This document shows positions 34,692 to 43,008 of a stretch of DNA of 64,000 nt, in pieces. This DNA comes from Shimia abyssi (lineage in GTDB: Bacteria > Pseudomonadota > Alphaproteobacteria > Rhodobacterales > Rhodobacteraceae): NCBI RefSeq assembly GCF_003014475.1, contig NZ_PYGJ01000001.1, forward strand, positions 620,001 through 684,000. The letters run 5' to 3'. The notes beneath the pieces are model-generated. The model saw only the letters and a list, made by a program, of their open reading frames with translations, searched no databases and had not been told where the DNA came from. Each line of letters opens with the position of its first letter. The stretch's first letter is position 1. A program made the translations under genes and the position numbers.

Positions 34692-35659
34692 TGGATTTCA
34701 TGACCCTTCTGCAACTGCTGGACACCACCGTCCGCCTTGCCACGCCGCTTCTCCTTGCTTGCCTCGCCGGTCTGTACTCAGAGCGCGCCGGTATCTTCGA
34801 TATCGGACTCGAGGGCAAAATGCTTGCTGCGGCGTTCTTCTCAGCCGCCTTTGCCTATTCCACCGGCTCTGTCTGGCTTGGCCTTTTAGCGGGTATTGGC
34901 ATATCGTTGGTGCTCTCAGCGATCCATGGCCTTGCCTCAATCACCTTTCGCGGCAACCAGTTGATCTCGGGCCTTGCCATCACCATGCTGGCAGGCGGGA
35001 TGACGGTTCTTATTGCGCAGGATTGGTTCAGCCAGGGCGGCCGCACACCCCAGCTTGAAGGGGCGGCCCGTTTTAACCCGATAACCCTGCCCTTTGCCGA
35101 GGCTCTGCGCGATGTACCCTTTATCGGCCCGCTCTATTACGAGCTGATCTCGGGCCACCCGATCCTTGTCTATATCGCGCTCGCACTGGTGCCGATCACG
35201 TGGTGGGTGCTATTCCGCACCCGCTTTGGCCTGCGCCTGCGCGCGGTGGGCGAAAACCCGGCCTCGGTTGATACCGCTGGTGTGTCGGTTGTAACCCTGC
35301 GCTATTCAGCAGTGATGATCTGCGGTGTGCTCTGTGGCCTTGCCGGGGCTTACCTTGCCACCGCGCTTCAGGCGGGCTTTGTCAAAGACATGACAGCCGG
35401 GCGCGGTTATATCGCGCTTGCCGCACTGATTTTTGCCAAATGGCGTCCATGGTACGCGCTCTGGGCCACACTGCTGTTTGGGCTGTTTCAGGCGCTCGAA
35501 CTACGCCCTGACCTGATCGAATCAGCGCTGGGTGTCAAAGTGCAGGTTCAGCTGCTCGGCGCACTGCCTTATATCCTCACCGTGGTCATTCTTGCCGGTT
35601 TTGTGGGCAAAGCGATCCCGCCGCGCGCCGGTGGTGAGCCGTATGTCAAGGAACGCTAA
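34691..35659 (+). CDS. nucleoside-type ABC transporter permease (YufQ/NupC-like)
   Basis: A 322-aa membrane protein of the same permease family: LYSERAGIFDIGLEGKMLAAAFFSAAFAY near the start, FRGNQLISGLAITMLAGG and RAVGENPASVDTAGVSVVTLRY in the cytoplasmic loop that contacts the ATPase. Start ATG at 34691 overlaps the preceding stop; a GTG one codon earlier is possible. Last gene of the importer operon, followed by a terminator. Confidence 0.9.
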   Translation: MDFMTLLQLLDTTVRLATPLLLACLAGLYSERAGIFDIGLEGKMLAAAFFSAAFAYSTGSVWLGLLAGIGISLVLSAIHGLASITFRGNQLISGLAITMLAGGMTVLIAQDWFSQGGRTPQLEGAARFNPITLPFAEALRDVPFIGPLYYELISGHPILVYIALALVPITWWVLFRTRFGLRLRAVGENPASVDTAGVSVVTLRYSAVMICGVLCGLAGAYLATALQAGFVKDMTAGRGYIALAALIFAKWRPWYALWATLLFGLFQALELRPDLIESALGVKVQVQLLGALPYILTVVILAGFVGKAIPPRAGGEPYVKER

Positions 35660-35705
35660 GGCCAAAGTGTGAATCTATAGGTCCAGTTCACACAAAGGTT
35701 TCAGG

Positions 35706-35741
35706 CCTGCCAGCATTTGTGAGTGCTGGCAGGTTGCTTTT
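35706..35741 (+). terminator. terminator of the BMP importer operon
   Basis: CCTGCCAGCA (35706-35715) and TGCTGGCAGG (35724-35733) form a perfect 10-bp stem with an 8-base loop, followed by TTGCTTTT. A weaker inverted repeat (GTGTGAA/TTCACAC) lies just upstream at 35667-35693. Confidence 0.85.
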
Positions 35742-35768
35742 CTGCACATGCTAACTGTATCAATTGTT

Positions 35769-36686
35769 ATGCAGATCTATCTCCCAATTGCCGAAGTTTC
35801 CGTGAACGCATTTTTGCTGCTTGGCTTGGGCGGCATGGTTGGGATTTTGTCCGGAATGTTCGGGGTTGGCGGCGGCTTTTTGATGACGCCACTGCTCTTT
35901 TTTATCGGCATTCCCCCCGCGGTCGCTGTTGCGACCGAGGCGAACCAGATCGTTGCATCGTCCTTTTCGGGAGTGCTCGCGCATTTCAAACGAAAAACTG
36001 TCGATCTCAAGATGGGCTGCGTGTTGCTTGTCGGCGGCCTTATCGGTGCGGCCCTTGGGGTGGTTGTGTTCAACTACTTGAAATCACAGGGACAAGTCGA
36101 CCTGCTTGTGCGTCTGTGTTACGTGGTGTTCCTCGGGATCATTGGCTCTCTGATGTTTATCGAGAGCCTGAACGCCATCCGCAAATCCCGCAAAAACACC
36201 GGCCCGGTCAAACGCAAGAAGCATAACTGGATCCACGGCCTGCCCTTCAAAATGCGCTTTCGCGTCTCCGGCCTGTATATCTCTGTAATCCCACCGGTGA
36301 TTGTCGGCGTTTGTGTCGGTATCCTTGCCGCGATCATGGGTGTGGGCGGTGGATTTATCATGGTTCCAGCCATGATCTACCTCTTGGGTATGCCCACTAA
36401 AGTGGTCGTCGGAACCTCGCTGTTCCAGATCATCTTTGTGACCGGCTTTACCACTCTTTTGCACGCCACAACCAACTATACAGTCGACATTGCGCTGGCA
36501 GTTCTTTTGCTGGTCGGCGGGGTGATCGGGGCACAGATCGGCACTCGCATCGGCACCCGCCTCAAGGCGGAACAGCTCCGCATCCTGTTGGCCCTCATGG
36601 TCATTCTGGTCTGCGCCAAACTGGCGCTGGACCTCCTCCTGCAACCGACCGAGCTTTACTCGCTCGGCGCAGCCGGAGGGCACTGA
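35769..36686 (+). CDS. TauE/SafE family sulfite/anion exporter
   Basis: A 305-aa membrane protein with eight or so segments in two repeats, each with the family glycine motif: GMFGVGGGFLMTPLL in the first half and AIMGVGGGFIMVPAM in the second. TauE/SafE proteins move small organic or inorganic sulfur anions such as sulfite, sulfoacetate or sulfide-derived species. The start is set at the ATG of MQIYLPIAEVSVN, which I recall as the family N-terminus; an ATG seven codons upstream is possible, and neither has a good ribosome binding site. It is followed after three bases by a TIGR02186 protein. Confidence 0.85.
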   Translation: MQIYLPIAEVSVNAFLLLGLGGMVGILSGMFGVGGGFLMTPLLFFIGIPPAVAVATEANQIVASSFSGVLAHFKRKTVDLKMGCVLLVGGLIGAALGVVVFNYLKSQGQVDLLVRLCYVVFLGIIGSLMFIESLNAIRKSRKNTGPVKRKKHNWIHGLPFKMRFRVSGLYISVIPPVIVGVCVGILAAIMGVGGGFIMVPAMIYLLGMPTKVVVGTSLFQIIFVTGFTTLLHATTNYTVDIALAVLLLVGGVIGAQIGTRIGTRLKAEQLRILLALMVILVCAKLALDLLLQPTELYSLGAAGGH

Positions 36687-36689
36687 TCC

Positions 36690-37451
36690 ATGTGGCGCTC
36701 TTTGCTCCTATTCCTGACATTGGCCGCATCACCGCTTTCCGCAGAAGAGGTTGTGCTTGGCCTCTCACAGGACAAGGTCGCCATCACCGCCACATTTGAC
36801 GGTTCGGAAATCCTCATTTTCGGCGCTGTCAAACGCGAAGTGCCAATTCCGTCTAATCCACCGCTTGAAGTTGTCATCACCGTTTCGGGCCCGTCAGAGC
36901 CCGTGACCGTGCGGCGCAAAGAGCGCAAATTCGGCATCTGGATCAACACCGATACAGTTGAGGTTGACGCAGCCCCCACCTTTTATGCCGTCGCCACCTC
37001 TGCGCCATTCAATGACGCCATTAGCAATGTCGAAGATCAGCGCCACAAGGTCTCGATTCCCAAGGCGATCCGCTCTGTCGGCGCGCCCATGACCATCACC
37101 GATTCCCAGAGTTTTTCCGAGGCTATCATTCGCATACGCAAAAGCCAGGGCCTCTACCAGCTGCTTGAAAACGCTGTCCAGGTTGACGAACAGACCCTGT
37201 TCCGCACGTCGCTCAAAATGCCCGCCAATCTGGCCGAGGGCGACTATCCCGCGCGCATTTTCCTCACACGTGGTGGTGACGTCATCTCTCAGTATCAAAC
37301 CGTGATCAACGTCGACAAAGTGGGCCTTGAACGCTGGCTCTACGACATGTCACGCCAAAAGCCGTTGCTCTATGGTCTGATGTCACTGGCCATCGCCATT
37401 GCCGCAGGCTGGGGCGCGTCCGCCGCATTCAGGCTCATACGCCAAGGGTAA
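36690..37451 (+). CDS. TIGR02186 family periplasmic/membrane protein
   Basis: A 253-aa protein with an N-terminal signal (MWRSLLLFLTLAASPLSAEE), a mainly beta-rich periplasmic domain (about 20-220) and one C-terminal membrane segment (about 225-245). The start EEVVLGLSQDKVAITATFDGSEILIFGAVKR and PARIFLTRGGDVISQYQTVI match the TIGR02186 family, which has no known function and typically sits next to a TauE/SafE permease. That conserved pairing suggests a periplasmic partner of the exporter. Convergent with the SDR gene. Confidence 0.8.
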   Translation: MWRSLLLFLTLAASPLSAEEVVLGLSQDKVAITATFDGSEILIFGAVKREVPIPSNPPLEVVITVSGPSEPVTVRRKERKFGIWINTDTVEVDAAPTFYAVATSAPFNDAISNVEDQRHKVSIPKAIRSVGAPMTITDSQSFSEAIIRIRKSQGLYQLLENAVQVDEQTLFRTSLKMPANLAEGDYPARIFLTRGGDVISQYQTVINVDKVGLERWLYDMSRQKPLLYGLMSLAIAIAAGWGASAAFRLIRQG

Positions 37452-37462
37452 CACCCGTTGGC

Positions 37463-38191
37463 TCAGCCACGCCCGATATAAGGCATCTTGGTCGCCATTA
37501 CCGTCATGAACTGCACGTTTGCCTCTGCTGGCATATTGGCCATGTGCAACACCGACGTCGCCGCATCGCGCACAGCCATTGTATCCAGCGCAGGCTTGCC
37601 AGAGGCCTCTAACGCCGCGTTCAATCCCGTCACCATGTCTGTTTCCGCGTTGCCAATGTCGATCTGTCCACAGGCAATATCAAATGGCCGCCCGTCCAGC
37701 GACAAAGTCCGCGTCATGCCCGTAATCGCGTGTTTGCTGGTGGTGTAACAGATTGATCCGTCACGCGGCGAATAGGCCGAGATCGACCCGTTATTGATGA
37801 TCCGCCCACCCTGCGGATCTTGGGCGCGCATCTGCTTAAACGCCAGTCTTGCAGCAATGAACATGCCGCGCACATTCACATTCATCACCTGATCAAACTC
37901 TGCCACGTCCAGCGCATCAATTGTGCCCGCACGGCCAAACATCCCCGCATTGTTGAACAACACGTCCAACCGACCAGTTTCCTCGGAAAACGCGTCAAAC
38001 GCCGACGCCATAGCCTCCGGATCCGTCACATCTGCTGGCAATGGCACGGCCGTGTCATAGCGATCAGCCAAATGTTCCAGCTTGTCACCACTGCGCGCGA
38101 TCAGCCCCACACGCCAGCCCGCCTCCAGAAACATTTCTGCCGTCGCTCGCCCAATGCCTTGACTTGCACCAGTCACAATCGCCGTTTTCAT
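37463..38191 (-). CDS. SDR family oxidoreductase
   Basis: A 242-aa classical short-chain dehydrogenase: cofactor loop TGASQGIGRATAE, NNAG, then the catalytic Ser (NNGSISAYS) and YTTSK (Tyr and Lys intact). The residues after the second beta strand (ARSGDK) favour NADP(H). The substrate cannot be inferred. It overlaps the helicase gene upstream by four bases, so it may ride on that transcript. Confidence 0.85.
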   Translation of the reverse strand: MKTAIVTGASQGIGRATAEMFLEAGWRVGLIARSGDKLEHLADRYDTAVPLPADVTDPEAMASAFDAFSEETGRLDVLFNNAGMFGRAGTIDALDVAEFDQVMNVNVRGMFIAARLAFKQMRAQDPQGGRIINNGSISAYSPRDGSICYTTSKHAITGMTRTLSLDGRPFDIACGQIDIGNAETDMVTGLNAALEASGKPALDTMAVRDAATSVLHMANMPAEANVQFMTVMATKMPYIGRG

Positions 38192-39717
38192 ATCGCATCC
38201 TCCTGCTCCAGCGCCAGCGGTACCGGTGCCGCGCGCAAATCATCCACCACGAGTGGCCCTGTCGGCTTGGCCAACCGGTTGCGCACCACCCAATAAAGCC
38301 GATCTGACGCCCGCGTAATCGCGACATAAGCCAACCGTTTCCACAACGGTTGCCCGGCCTCAACCCGACCCATACGCGCCGCAACAAACAGATCTGGCGC
38401 AAACACCTGCACGTTTTCCCACTGCGAACCTTGCGCCTTGTGAATGGTCACCGCCGCGCCATGCAGAAACGTCGCCCCCATGCGCGCGGCAAAGGGGATA
38501 AACGGTTCTTCTTCGTCTGGCATTTCGATTTTCACGATTGAGGCTGCCGAAACGCGTGGGTCTTCGGCCCCCATCACATGCAGACGGGAAAACCCCGGTT
38601 TACGACCCGGCCCCAAGTAAATCACCTGCGCACCTTTGATCAGGCCACGCGCCTCCAGATCCAACCGTTTCTTGCGATGCTTAAGCGGCAACTCAAGCCC
38701 GTCACAAATCAGCGGCTCCCCTTCCAACAGCTCATCGTCCGGTGCCCCATGCACCTGCCGGAACGCATTGATCAGCCGCACCCGTGTCGCATTGCGCCAA
38801 ACCAAAACGGGTGAACGCGCCATCAGATCGACCTCGACCCGCTGCGCCAACACGACCCGATCATCCTTTTTCGCGCTCTCCTCGACCATACGCTCAAAAT
38901 CATGAAACTGCAGGTCAGGATCCGCCAGCGCATGGGCCAGATCCAGGATCGGGTTATCAGCTTCTTGTCGGTGAATGCGCTGCAATTCATGCCGTGACTC
39001 GATCGGTAATTTGTCAAACACCATCGCGCCCGACTGGTTCACCGGAGCCAACTGCGCCGGGTCGCCGAACAACAACAGCGTGTCAAAGATTTCCCGCAGA
39101 TCCTCATATTGTTTGTCGTCCAGCATCGAACTTTCATCAACAAAACCGATATCCAGCGGGTCGTCCCGCCGCTTCCAGCCAGTGATAAAATCTGATCCGC
39201 GCAATCCCGCCGCCGCCAATGCGCCAGGGATGGACTTGTGCAATTTATAGAACTCAGCCGCCCGGTCCAGCGCCTCATCGGTCAGCCCCTCTACCTCGGG
39301 GCGCTCGCCATTTCCGGCCAGCCATTCGGCAATGCGTTCGTATTCCGGGTCATAAACCGGCGTGTAAATGATCCGGTGAATGGTGGTCGCTGGCACGCCG
39401 CGCATCCGCAGTACACTTGCTGCCTTGTTGGTTGGTGCCAGCACCGCCAGCGTGCGGCCATCTTTGCGCTTTTTGCCCTCGTAATCGCCCGACACAATGT
39501 CGACCCCGGCCTCCTCAAGCGCTTTGACCAGCTCGGCCAGCAACAGCGTTTTGCCGGATCCCGCCTTGCCCATCACCGCTGCCACGGTTTGTTTGCCATT
39601 GCGCGGCGGGGTTAGCAGGTTGTCTTCCAGATCCACCCCGACGCTACGCAGCATCTCGGCAATTGCGTCAAAGGCATCCGCCTGATCATGGCTAAGTGTA
39701 AGGGCTGTCTGATCCAT
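38188..39717 (-). CDS. RecD-like superfamily 1B DNA helicase
   Basis: A 509-aa ATP-dependent helicase. Motif I AVMGKAGSGKTLLLAEL, motif Ia VLAPTNKAASVLR, motif II FVDESSMLDD, motif III LLFGDPAQLAP, motif IV region RIHRQEADNPI, and the UvrD C-terminal motifs TIHKAQGSQW and AITRASDRLY. It lacks the long N-terminal region of RecD2, so it is a short RecD/Pif1-like helicase, as found in many Rhodobacterales. A role in DNA repair or recombination is likely but unassigned. It follows luxI on the same strand by 42 bases, so read-through from the quorum-sensing locus is possible. Confidence 0.88.
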   Translation of the reverse strand: MDQTALTLSHDQADAFDAIAEMLRSVGVDLEDNLLTPPRNGKQTVAAVMGKAGSGKTLLLAELVKALEEAGVDIVSGDYEGKKRKDGRTLAVLAPTNKAASVLRMRGVPATTIHRIIYTPVYDPEYERIAEWLAGNGERPEVEGLTDEALDRAAEFYKLHKSIPGALAAAGLRGSDFITGWKRRDDPLDIGFVDESSMLDDKQYEDLREIFDTLLLFGDPAQLAPVNQSGAMVFDKLPIESRHELQRIHRQEADNPILDLAHALADPDLQFHDFERMVEESAKKDDRVVLAQRVEVDLMARSPVLVWRNATRVRLINAFRQVHGAPDDELLEGEPLICDGLELPLKHRKKRLDLEARGLIKGAQVIYLGPGRKPGFSRLHVMGAEDPRVSAASIVKIEMPDEEEPFIPFAARMGATFLHGAAVTIHKAQGSQWENVQVFAPDLFVAARMGRVEAGQPLWKRLAYVAITRASDRLYWVVRNRLAKPTGPLVVDDLRAAPVPLALEQEDAI

Positions 39718-39759
39718 GGCGCGACCCTACAGCCGCGCCAATGGACGTACCAGCGCAGA

Positions 39760-40407
39760 TCACGCCGATTGCGCGAATTCCACCAAAGCTGCGCCTGCAT
39801 CACTGCCAAATGCGGCCTCGAACCATGCCCGCGATTGCGCCGGGTCCAGACCTGCGCGTTCGGCCACCTTGGCGCGCGCCTCTTCGGTAAAACTCCACAG
39901 ACCAACACTGATCTGTTCGCGCCCTTTGCCTTCTGATCCCAACACCTCGGGCGATGATCCGATCAGGCGGTAAATCCGCACCATGCGCGCGTCAAACACA
40001 CCGACGTAGTGTTCCACACCAAATCCGGTCATTACCTCGCCACCCGCCAGCATCAGCGCAGCCGCCGTACGCGGTTCTGCGTCACGCGCCAGACAGAACC
40101 GGGTGCATTCCCAGATCAGCGGGCTTTCGATCCGCACACCATCCGTCAGGTTCAAGAAATGATCGTTGACCATGCATGGCCCCGTCGTCGGCAATAACCG
40201 CATCGAGCCGCCATGGCTTCCGTCCGGCTTTTCCCAGATCACATAGAGCGGGTTCAGCGCGTCGTATTCGTCGCGCTCCTCACCGTTCTCATCCACGTTC
40301 ACGTCCCAGTTCAGACGCGTCTTGAACTGATCGGAACGATCCAGGAACATCGTACGCTTCAGTTTTGGAAAATTGTCGAGTTGATCCGCATAAATATAAT
40401 GGAGCAT
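39760..40407 (-). CDS. luxI: acyl-homoserine-lactone synthase
   Basis: A 215-aa LuxI-family autoinducer synthase that makes N-acyl homoserine lactones from SAM and acyl-ACP. Conserved residues are visible: Arg and Trp in FKTRLNWDVNV, the acidic DEYD, SMRLLPT, and the IWECTRFCL motif with Glu and Arg. Threonine or serine at the acyl-pocket position cannot be assigned safely, so chain length is not predicted. It lies 81 bases downstream of luxR on the same strand, with a CtrA-type sequence in between. I saw no clear classical lux box. Confidence 0.92.
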   Translation of the reverse strand: MLHYIYADQLDNFPKLKRTMFLDRSDQFKTRLNWDVNVDENGEERDEYDALNPLYVIWEKPDGSHGGSMRLLPTTGPCMVNDHFLNLTDGVRIESPLIWECTRFCLARDAEPRTAAALMLAGGEVMTGFGVEHYVGVFDARMVRIYRLIGSSPEVLGSEGKGREQISVGLWSFTEEARAKVAERAGLDPAQSRAWFEAAFGSDAGAALVEFAQSA

Positions 40408-40457
40408 TCTGGCTTCCCTTCCCGTTTCGAGCAGGAAAAGAGTTACCTTTCAGCACC

Positions 40458-40473
40458 TTAACACCGAGCTAAC
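40458..40473. promoter_or_regulatory. CtrA-type box upstream of luxI (one mismatch)
   Basis: TTAACACCGAGCTAAC fits TTAA-N7-TTAAC with one mismatch, 51-66 bases before the luxI start, in the luxR-luxI gap. A perfect half-site word TTAACCAT lies nearby at 40489-40496, inside the luxR 3' end. Binding is predicted only. Confidence 0.4.
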
Positions 40474-40488
40474 GACCGCCCCGGTGCG

Positions 40489-41211
40489 TTAACCATTTGA
40501 GACAACAATCAAACCGCGACTCATCGCCTGAGCAACCGCATGGGTTGTATTTAGAGCGCCCAGCTTGAACCGCGCACTCTCAATATAGACCCGCAAAGTA
40601 TGCTCAGAGATCGACAGAGTCTCTGCCACCTGCGCGCGCGAATACCCCATCGCGATCAATGTCATCGCGTCCACTTCTCGCGGAGACAGGGCACGCTGCT
40701 GATCCGGCGTGCGCCCGGGTTCCAGCTCCAGCGCCTTTTGATTGAACTCGTGTGCGATCAAGATGAGATCCCGCCGATTGGCGTCCGTGAATGTGGCCCA
40801 GGTGTCATCGTCACAGTGGTGGCTGACCGAAAAAAGGGCGAACTGACCATTGGGGCCACGGATCGGAATCGAAAAGCCCTGATTGCCGATCCCATGGTCA
40901 ATGGCTTCTTTTTGAAACTCTCTCGCGGCCTTGCTGGACCAGTCGAGACGCTTCCAATCAACCGGATGAAACCTTTGATAACACCCGATAATTACCGGAT
41001 CGACCCGAATATAGTTCCGATCCAGATAGCGCTGCACCCAAATGGGCGAGTATGTTCCGCACCCATATTGTTCGCCAGAGCTGCTGACCCAGTGATAGAC
41101 CATATGGTCCACACTGAAATGCTCGCGCAGCTCTTCTATCGCGCCTTGTAGAGCCTCAAGCCCTTGCGCGCTCTCTAACTCCTCTAATAACGTTTCCCGT
41201 TTTTGCGTCAT
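40489..41211 (-). CDS. luxR: LuxR family autoinducer-binding transcriptional regulator
   Basis: A 240-aa regulator. The N-terminal autoinducer-binding domain (about 10-160) has the conserved YIRVDPVI (Asp-Pro) and later Trp residues; the C-terminal GerE-type helix-turn-helix is LSPREVDAMTLIAMGYSRAQVAETLSIS with EHTLRVYIESARFKLGA. Paired with luxI, it should respond to the AHL made by that enzyme. The start is ATG at 41211 (MTQKRET); ATG at 41217 is an alternative. Either start lies inside the 71-aa gene upstream, overlapping it by about 56 bases in another frame. Confidence 0.9.
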   Translation of the reverse strand: MTQKRETLLEELESAQGLEALQGAIEELREHFSVDHMVYHWVSSSGEQYGCGTYSPIWVQRYLDRNYIRVDPVIIGCYQRFHPVDWKRLDWSSKAAREFQKEAIDHGIGNQGFSIPIRGPNGQFALFSVSHHCDDDTWATFTDANRRDLILIAHEFNQKALELEPGRTPDQQRALSPREVDAMTLIAMGYSRAQVAETLSISEHTLRVYIESARFKLGALNTTHAVAQAMSRGLIVVSNG

Positions 41212-41371
41212 CCCCATGTCGCGCCGTTCCCACCTTTTCAGCCATCGAAACGATCTCGCATGCGGCGACCATCCGGGTGTCATCCAGCTGGTCAGCCAAA
41301 TCCTCCAGACCATTCGCCAAAGCAAAAGTCCGCAGATCAGCAAGAACGTCGAGTATCCAGTCGTTTTTCAT
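41156..41371 (-). CDS. small protein overlapping the luxR start
   Basis: A 71-aa frame starting MKNDWILDVLADLRTFALANGLEDLADQL, followed by DDTRMVAACEIVS. It is not a recognised family with known function, but I recall similar short proteins upstream of luxR genes in Roseobacter-type genomes, which supports it being real. The first 35 residues look like a helical, acidic domain; the last 20 are Arg/Gly/Asp-rich and may be shaped by the overlap with luxR. Its ATG is 25-40 bases downstream of a perfect CtrA-type box, so it is probably the first gene of the luxR transcript and may couple or tune luxR translation. Confidence 0.6.
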   Translation of the reverse strand: MKNDWILDVLADLRTFALANGLEDLADQLDDTRMVAACEIVSMAEKVGTARHGDDAKTGNVIRGVRERARA

Positions 41372-41393
41372 AATTGACTCTCGTTTTCAGTGG

Positions 41394-41408
41394 TTAATGA
41401 AAGGTTAA
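41394..41408 (-). promoter_or_regulatory. perfect CtrA-type box upstream of the luxR unit
   Basis: On the minus strand TTAACCTTTCATTAACC gives TTAA-N7-TTAAC with no mismatch, 23-37 bases before the ATG of the 71-aa gene. The spacing suits a site overlapping the promoter. In Rhodobacterales the CtrA phosphorelay and quorum sensing are known to be linked. Confidence 0.6.
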
Positions 41409-41524
41409 TACAAGCATAGCACGAACGCTTCTTGTTAAGATATTCGCTGATTTTCTCTCCCCAGAAATAGTGAGGGGGCGTTCTGCAAGGCTTTGAATTA
41501 CCTAAAAGCCCTTTCCAAAACGTA

Positions 41525-41561
41525 AATCACCCCCGAACCGGCATGGGTTTCGGGGGTGATT
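41525..41561. terminator. terminator downstream of ccrA (possibly bidirectional)
   Basis: AATCACCCCCGAA (41525-41537) and TTCGGGGGTGATT (41549-41561) form a perfect 13-bp stem with an 11-base loop. On the minus strand TTTACGTTTTGG follows, fitting the end of the ccrA transcript. Confidence 0.85.
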
Positions 41562-41597
41562 CGTTTCTGTCGACACGCGCCCAAAGGCGCGAATTTC

Positions 41598-42884
41598 TTA
41601 TTTTCCGGCGTCCAGAACGTCTTCGACTGTACGCAGGCCCGTCTTGGGCGACTGCACCAGCACCGCCATATTGCCCGGCTTGTGCTCGTTATTCATCATC
41701 TTGGTGTGCGCAGCCGGGATCTCTTCCCACGCAAACACTTCTGACATGCACGGGTCCAGACGGCGATCGATCATCAAACGGTTCGCCGATGCTGCCTGCT
41801 TCAAGTTGGCAAAGTGCGATCCCTGAAGACGCTTCTGGTGCATCCACATGTAACGCACGTCAAACGTGGTGTTGAACCCGCTGGTCCCGGCACAGATCAC
41901 AACGATCCCGCCTTTCTTCACAACCAGCGTCGAAACAGGGAATGTCGCCTCACCTGGATGTTCGAACACCATATCCACGCTCACACCCTTGCCGGTGATG
42001 TCCCAGATCGCTTTACCGAACTTGCGCGCCTCCTTGAGCCACTCATTATACTCAGGTGAGTTCACGGTGGGCAGTTGCCCCCAACACTTGAACTCTTTGC
42101 GATTGATCACGCCCTTGGCGCCCTGATCCATCACGAACTGTCGCTTGCTCTCGTCCGAGATCACGCCGATCGCATTGGCACCCGCCGTGTTGGCCAACTG
42201 GATCGCATACGACCCCAATCCGCCCGACGCGCCCCAGACCAGAACGTTCTGACCGGGCTTCAGTTCGTGCGGGTGGTGGCCAAACAGCATCCGGTATGCC
42301 GTCGCCAGCGTCAGCGTGTAACACGCCGCCTCTTCCCAGGTCAGATGCTTGGGGCGCGGCATCAGCTGTTGCGCCTGAACCCTTGTGAACTGGGCAAATG
42401 ACCCGTCACCCGTCTCATAGCCCCAGATCCGCTGCGTCGGAGAAAACATCGGATCGCCACCGTTGCATTCTTCGTCGTCGCCATCATCCTGGTTACAGTG
42501 AATGACAACCTCGTCGCCCACTTTCCACGTCTTGACCTTGTCACCAACGGCCCAAACGATGCCCGACGCGTCCGACCCGGCAATGTGGTAATCCTGACCG
42601 TGCACATCAAACGGGCTGATCGGAACACCTTTGCCCGCCCAGACACCATTATAGTTCACGCCCGCGGCCATCACGAGCACCAGAACTTCGTGGCTGTCGA
42701 TTTCCCAGGTGTCTACAACTTCCTTCTGGAATGAGACCTCCGGGTCGCCATGGCGTTCGCGACGGATCGCCCACGCATACATCTGTTTGGGTACATGTCC
42801 CAGCGGAGGCATCTCCCCTACTTCATAAAGGTCCTTCTTGGGAGCCTCATACGCTGCAATTGCGCTCTCGGTGTCCAAAGCCAT
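41598..42884 (-). CDS. ccrA: crotonyl-CoA carboxylase/reductase
   Basis: A 428-aa enzyme that reductively carboxylates crotonyl-CoA to ethylmalonyl-CoA with NADPH, the key step of the ethylmalonyl-CoA pathway for acetyl-CoA assimilation. It is a medium-chain dehydrogenase-like protein: GVPISPFDVHGQDYHIAGSDASG near the start, the cofactor loop VWGASGGLGSYAIQLA, and GTSGFNTTFDVRYMWMHQKRLQGSHFAN near the end, distinctive of Ccr. The ATG at 42884 (MALDTESAIA) has CAGGAGG upstream. The partner gene ecm is 2.3 kb away. Confidence 0.97.
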   Translation of the reverse strand: MALDTESAIAAYEAPKKDLYEVGEMPPLGHVPKQMYAWAIRRERHGDPEVSFQKEVVDTWEIDSHEVLVLVMAAGVNYNGVWAGKGVPISPFDVHGQDYHIAGSDASGIVWAVGDKVKTWKVGDEVVIHCNQDDGDDEECNGGDPMFSPTQRIWGYETGDGSFAQFTRVQAQQLMPRPKHLTWEEAACYTLTLATAYRMLFGHHPHELKPGQNVLVWGASGGLGSYAIQLANTAGANAIGVISDESKRQFVMDQGAKGVINRKEFKCWGQLPTVNSPEYNEWLKEARKFGKAIWDITGKGVSVDMVFEHPGEATFPVSTLVVKKGGIVVICAGTSGFNTTFDVRYMWMHQKRLQGSHFANLKQAASANRLMIDRRLDPCMSEVFAWEEIPAAHTKMMNNEHKPGNMAVLVQSPKTGLRTVEDVLDAGK

Positions 42885-43008
42885 AGTCGCCTCCTGTGTC
42901 AAACATGTTGCCGCGATGCAGAATCGCGCTGTCTGAAGATGAAATATCGACGCTAACGCAACATTGCAACCACATTTGGGTTCATTTTGAAATTTTATAA
43001 CCCAGCAG

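Noticed and set aside
40408-40488. Classical 20-bp lux box upstream of luxI
   Set aside because: No dyad with the expected CTG/CAG ends was found in the gap.
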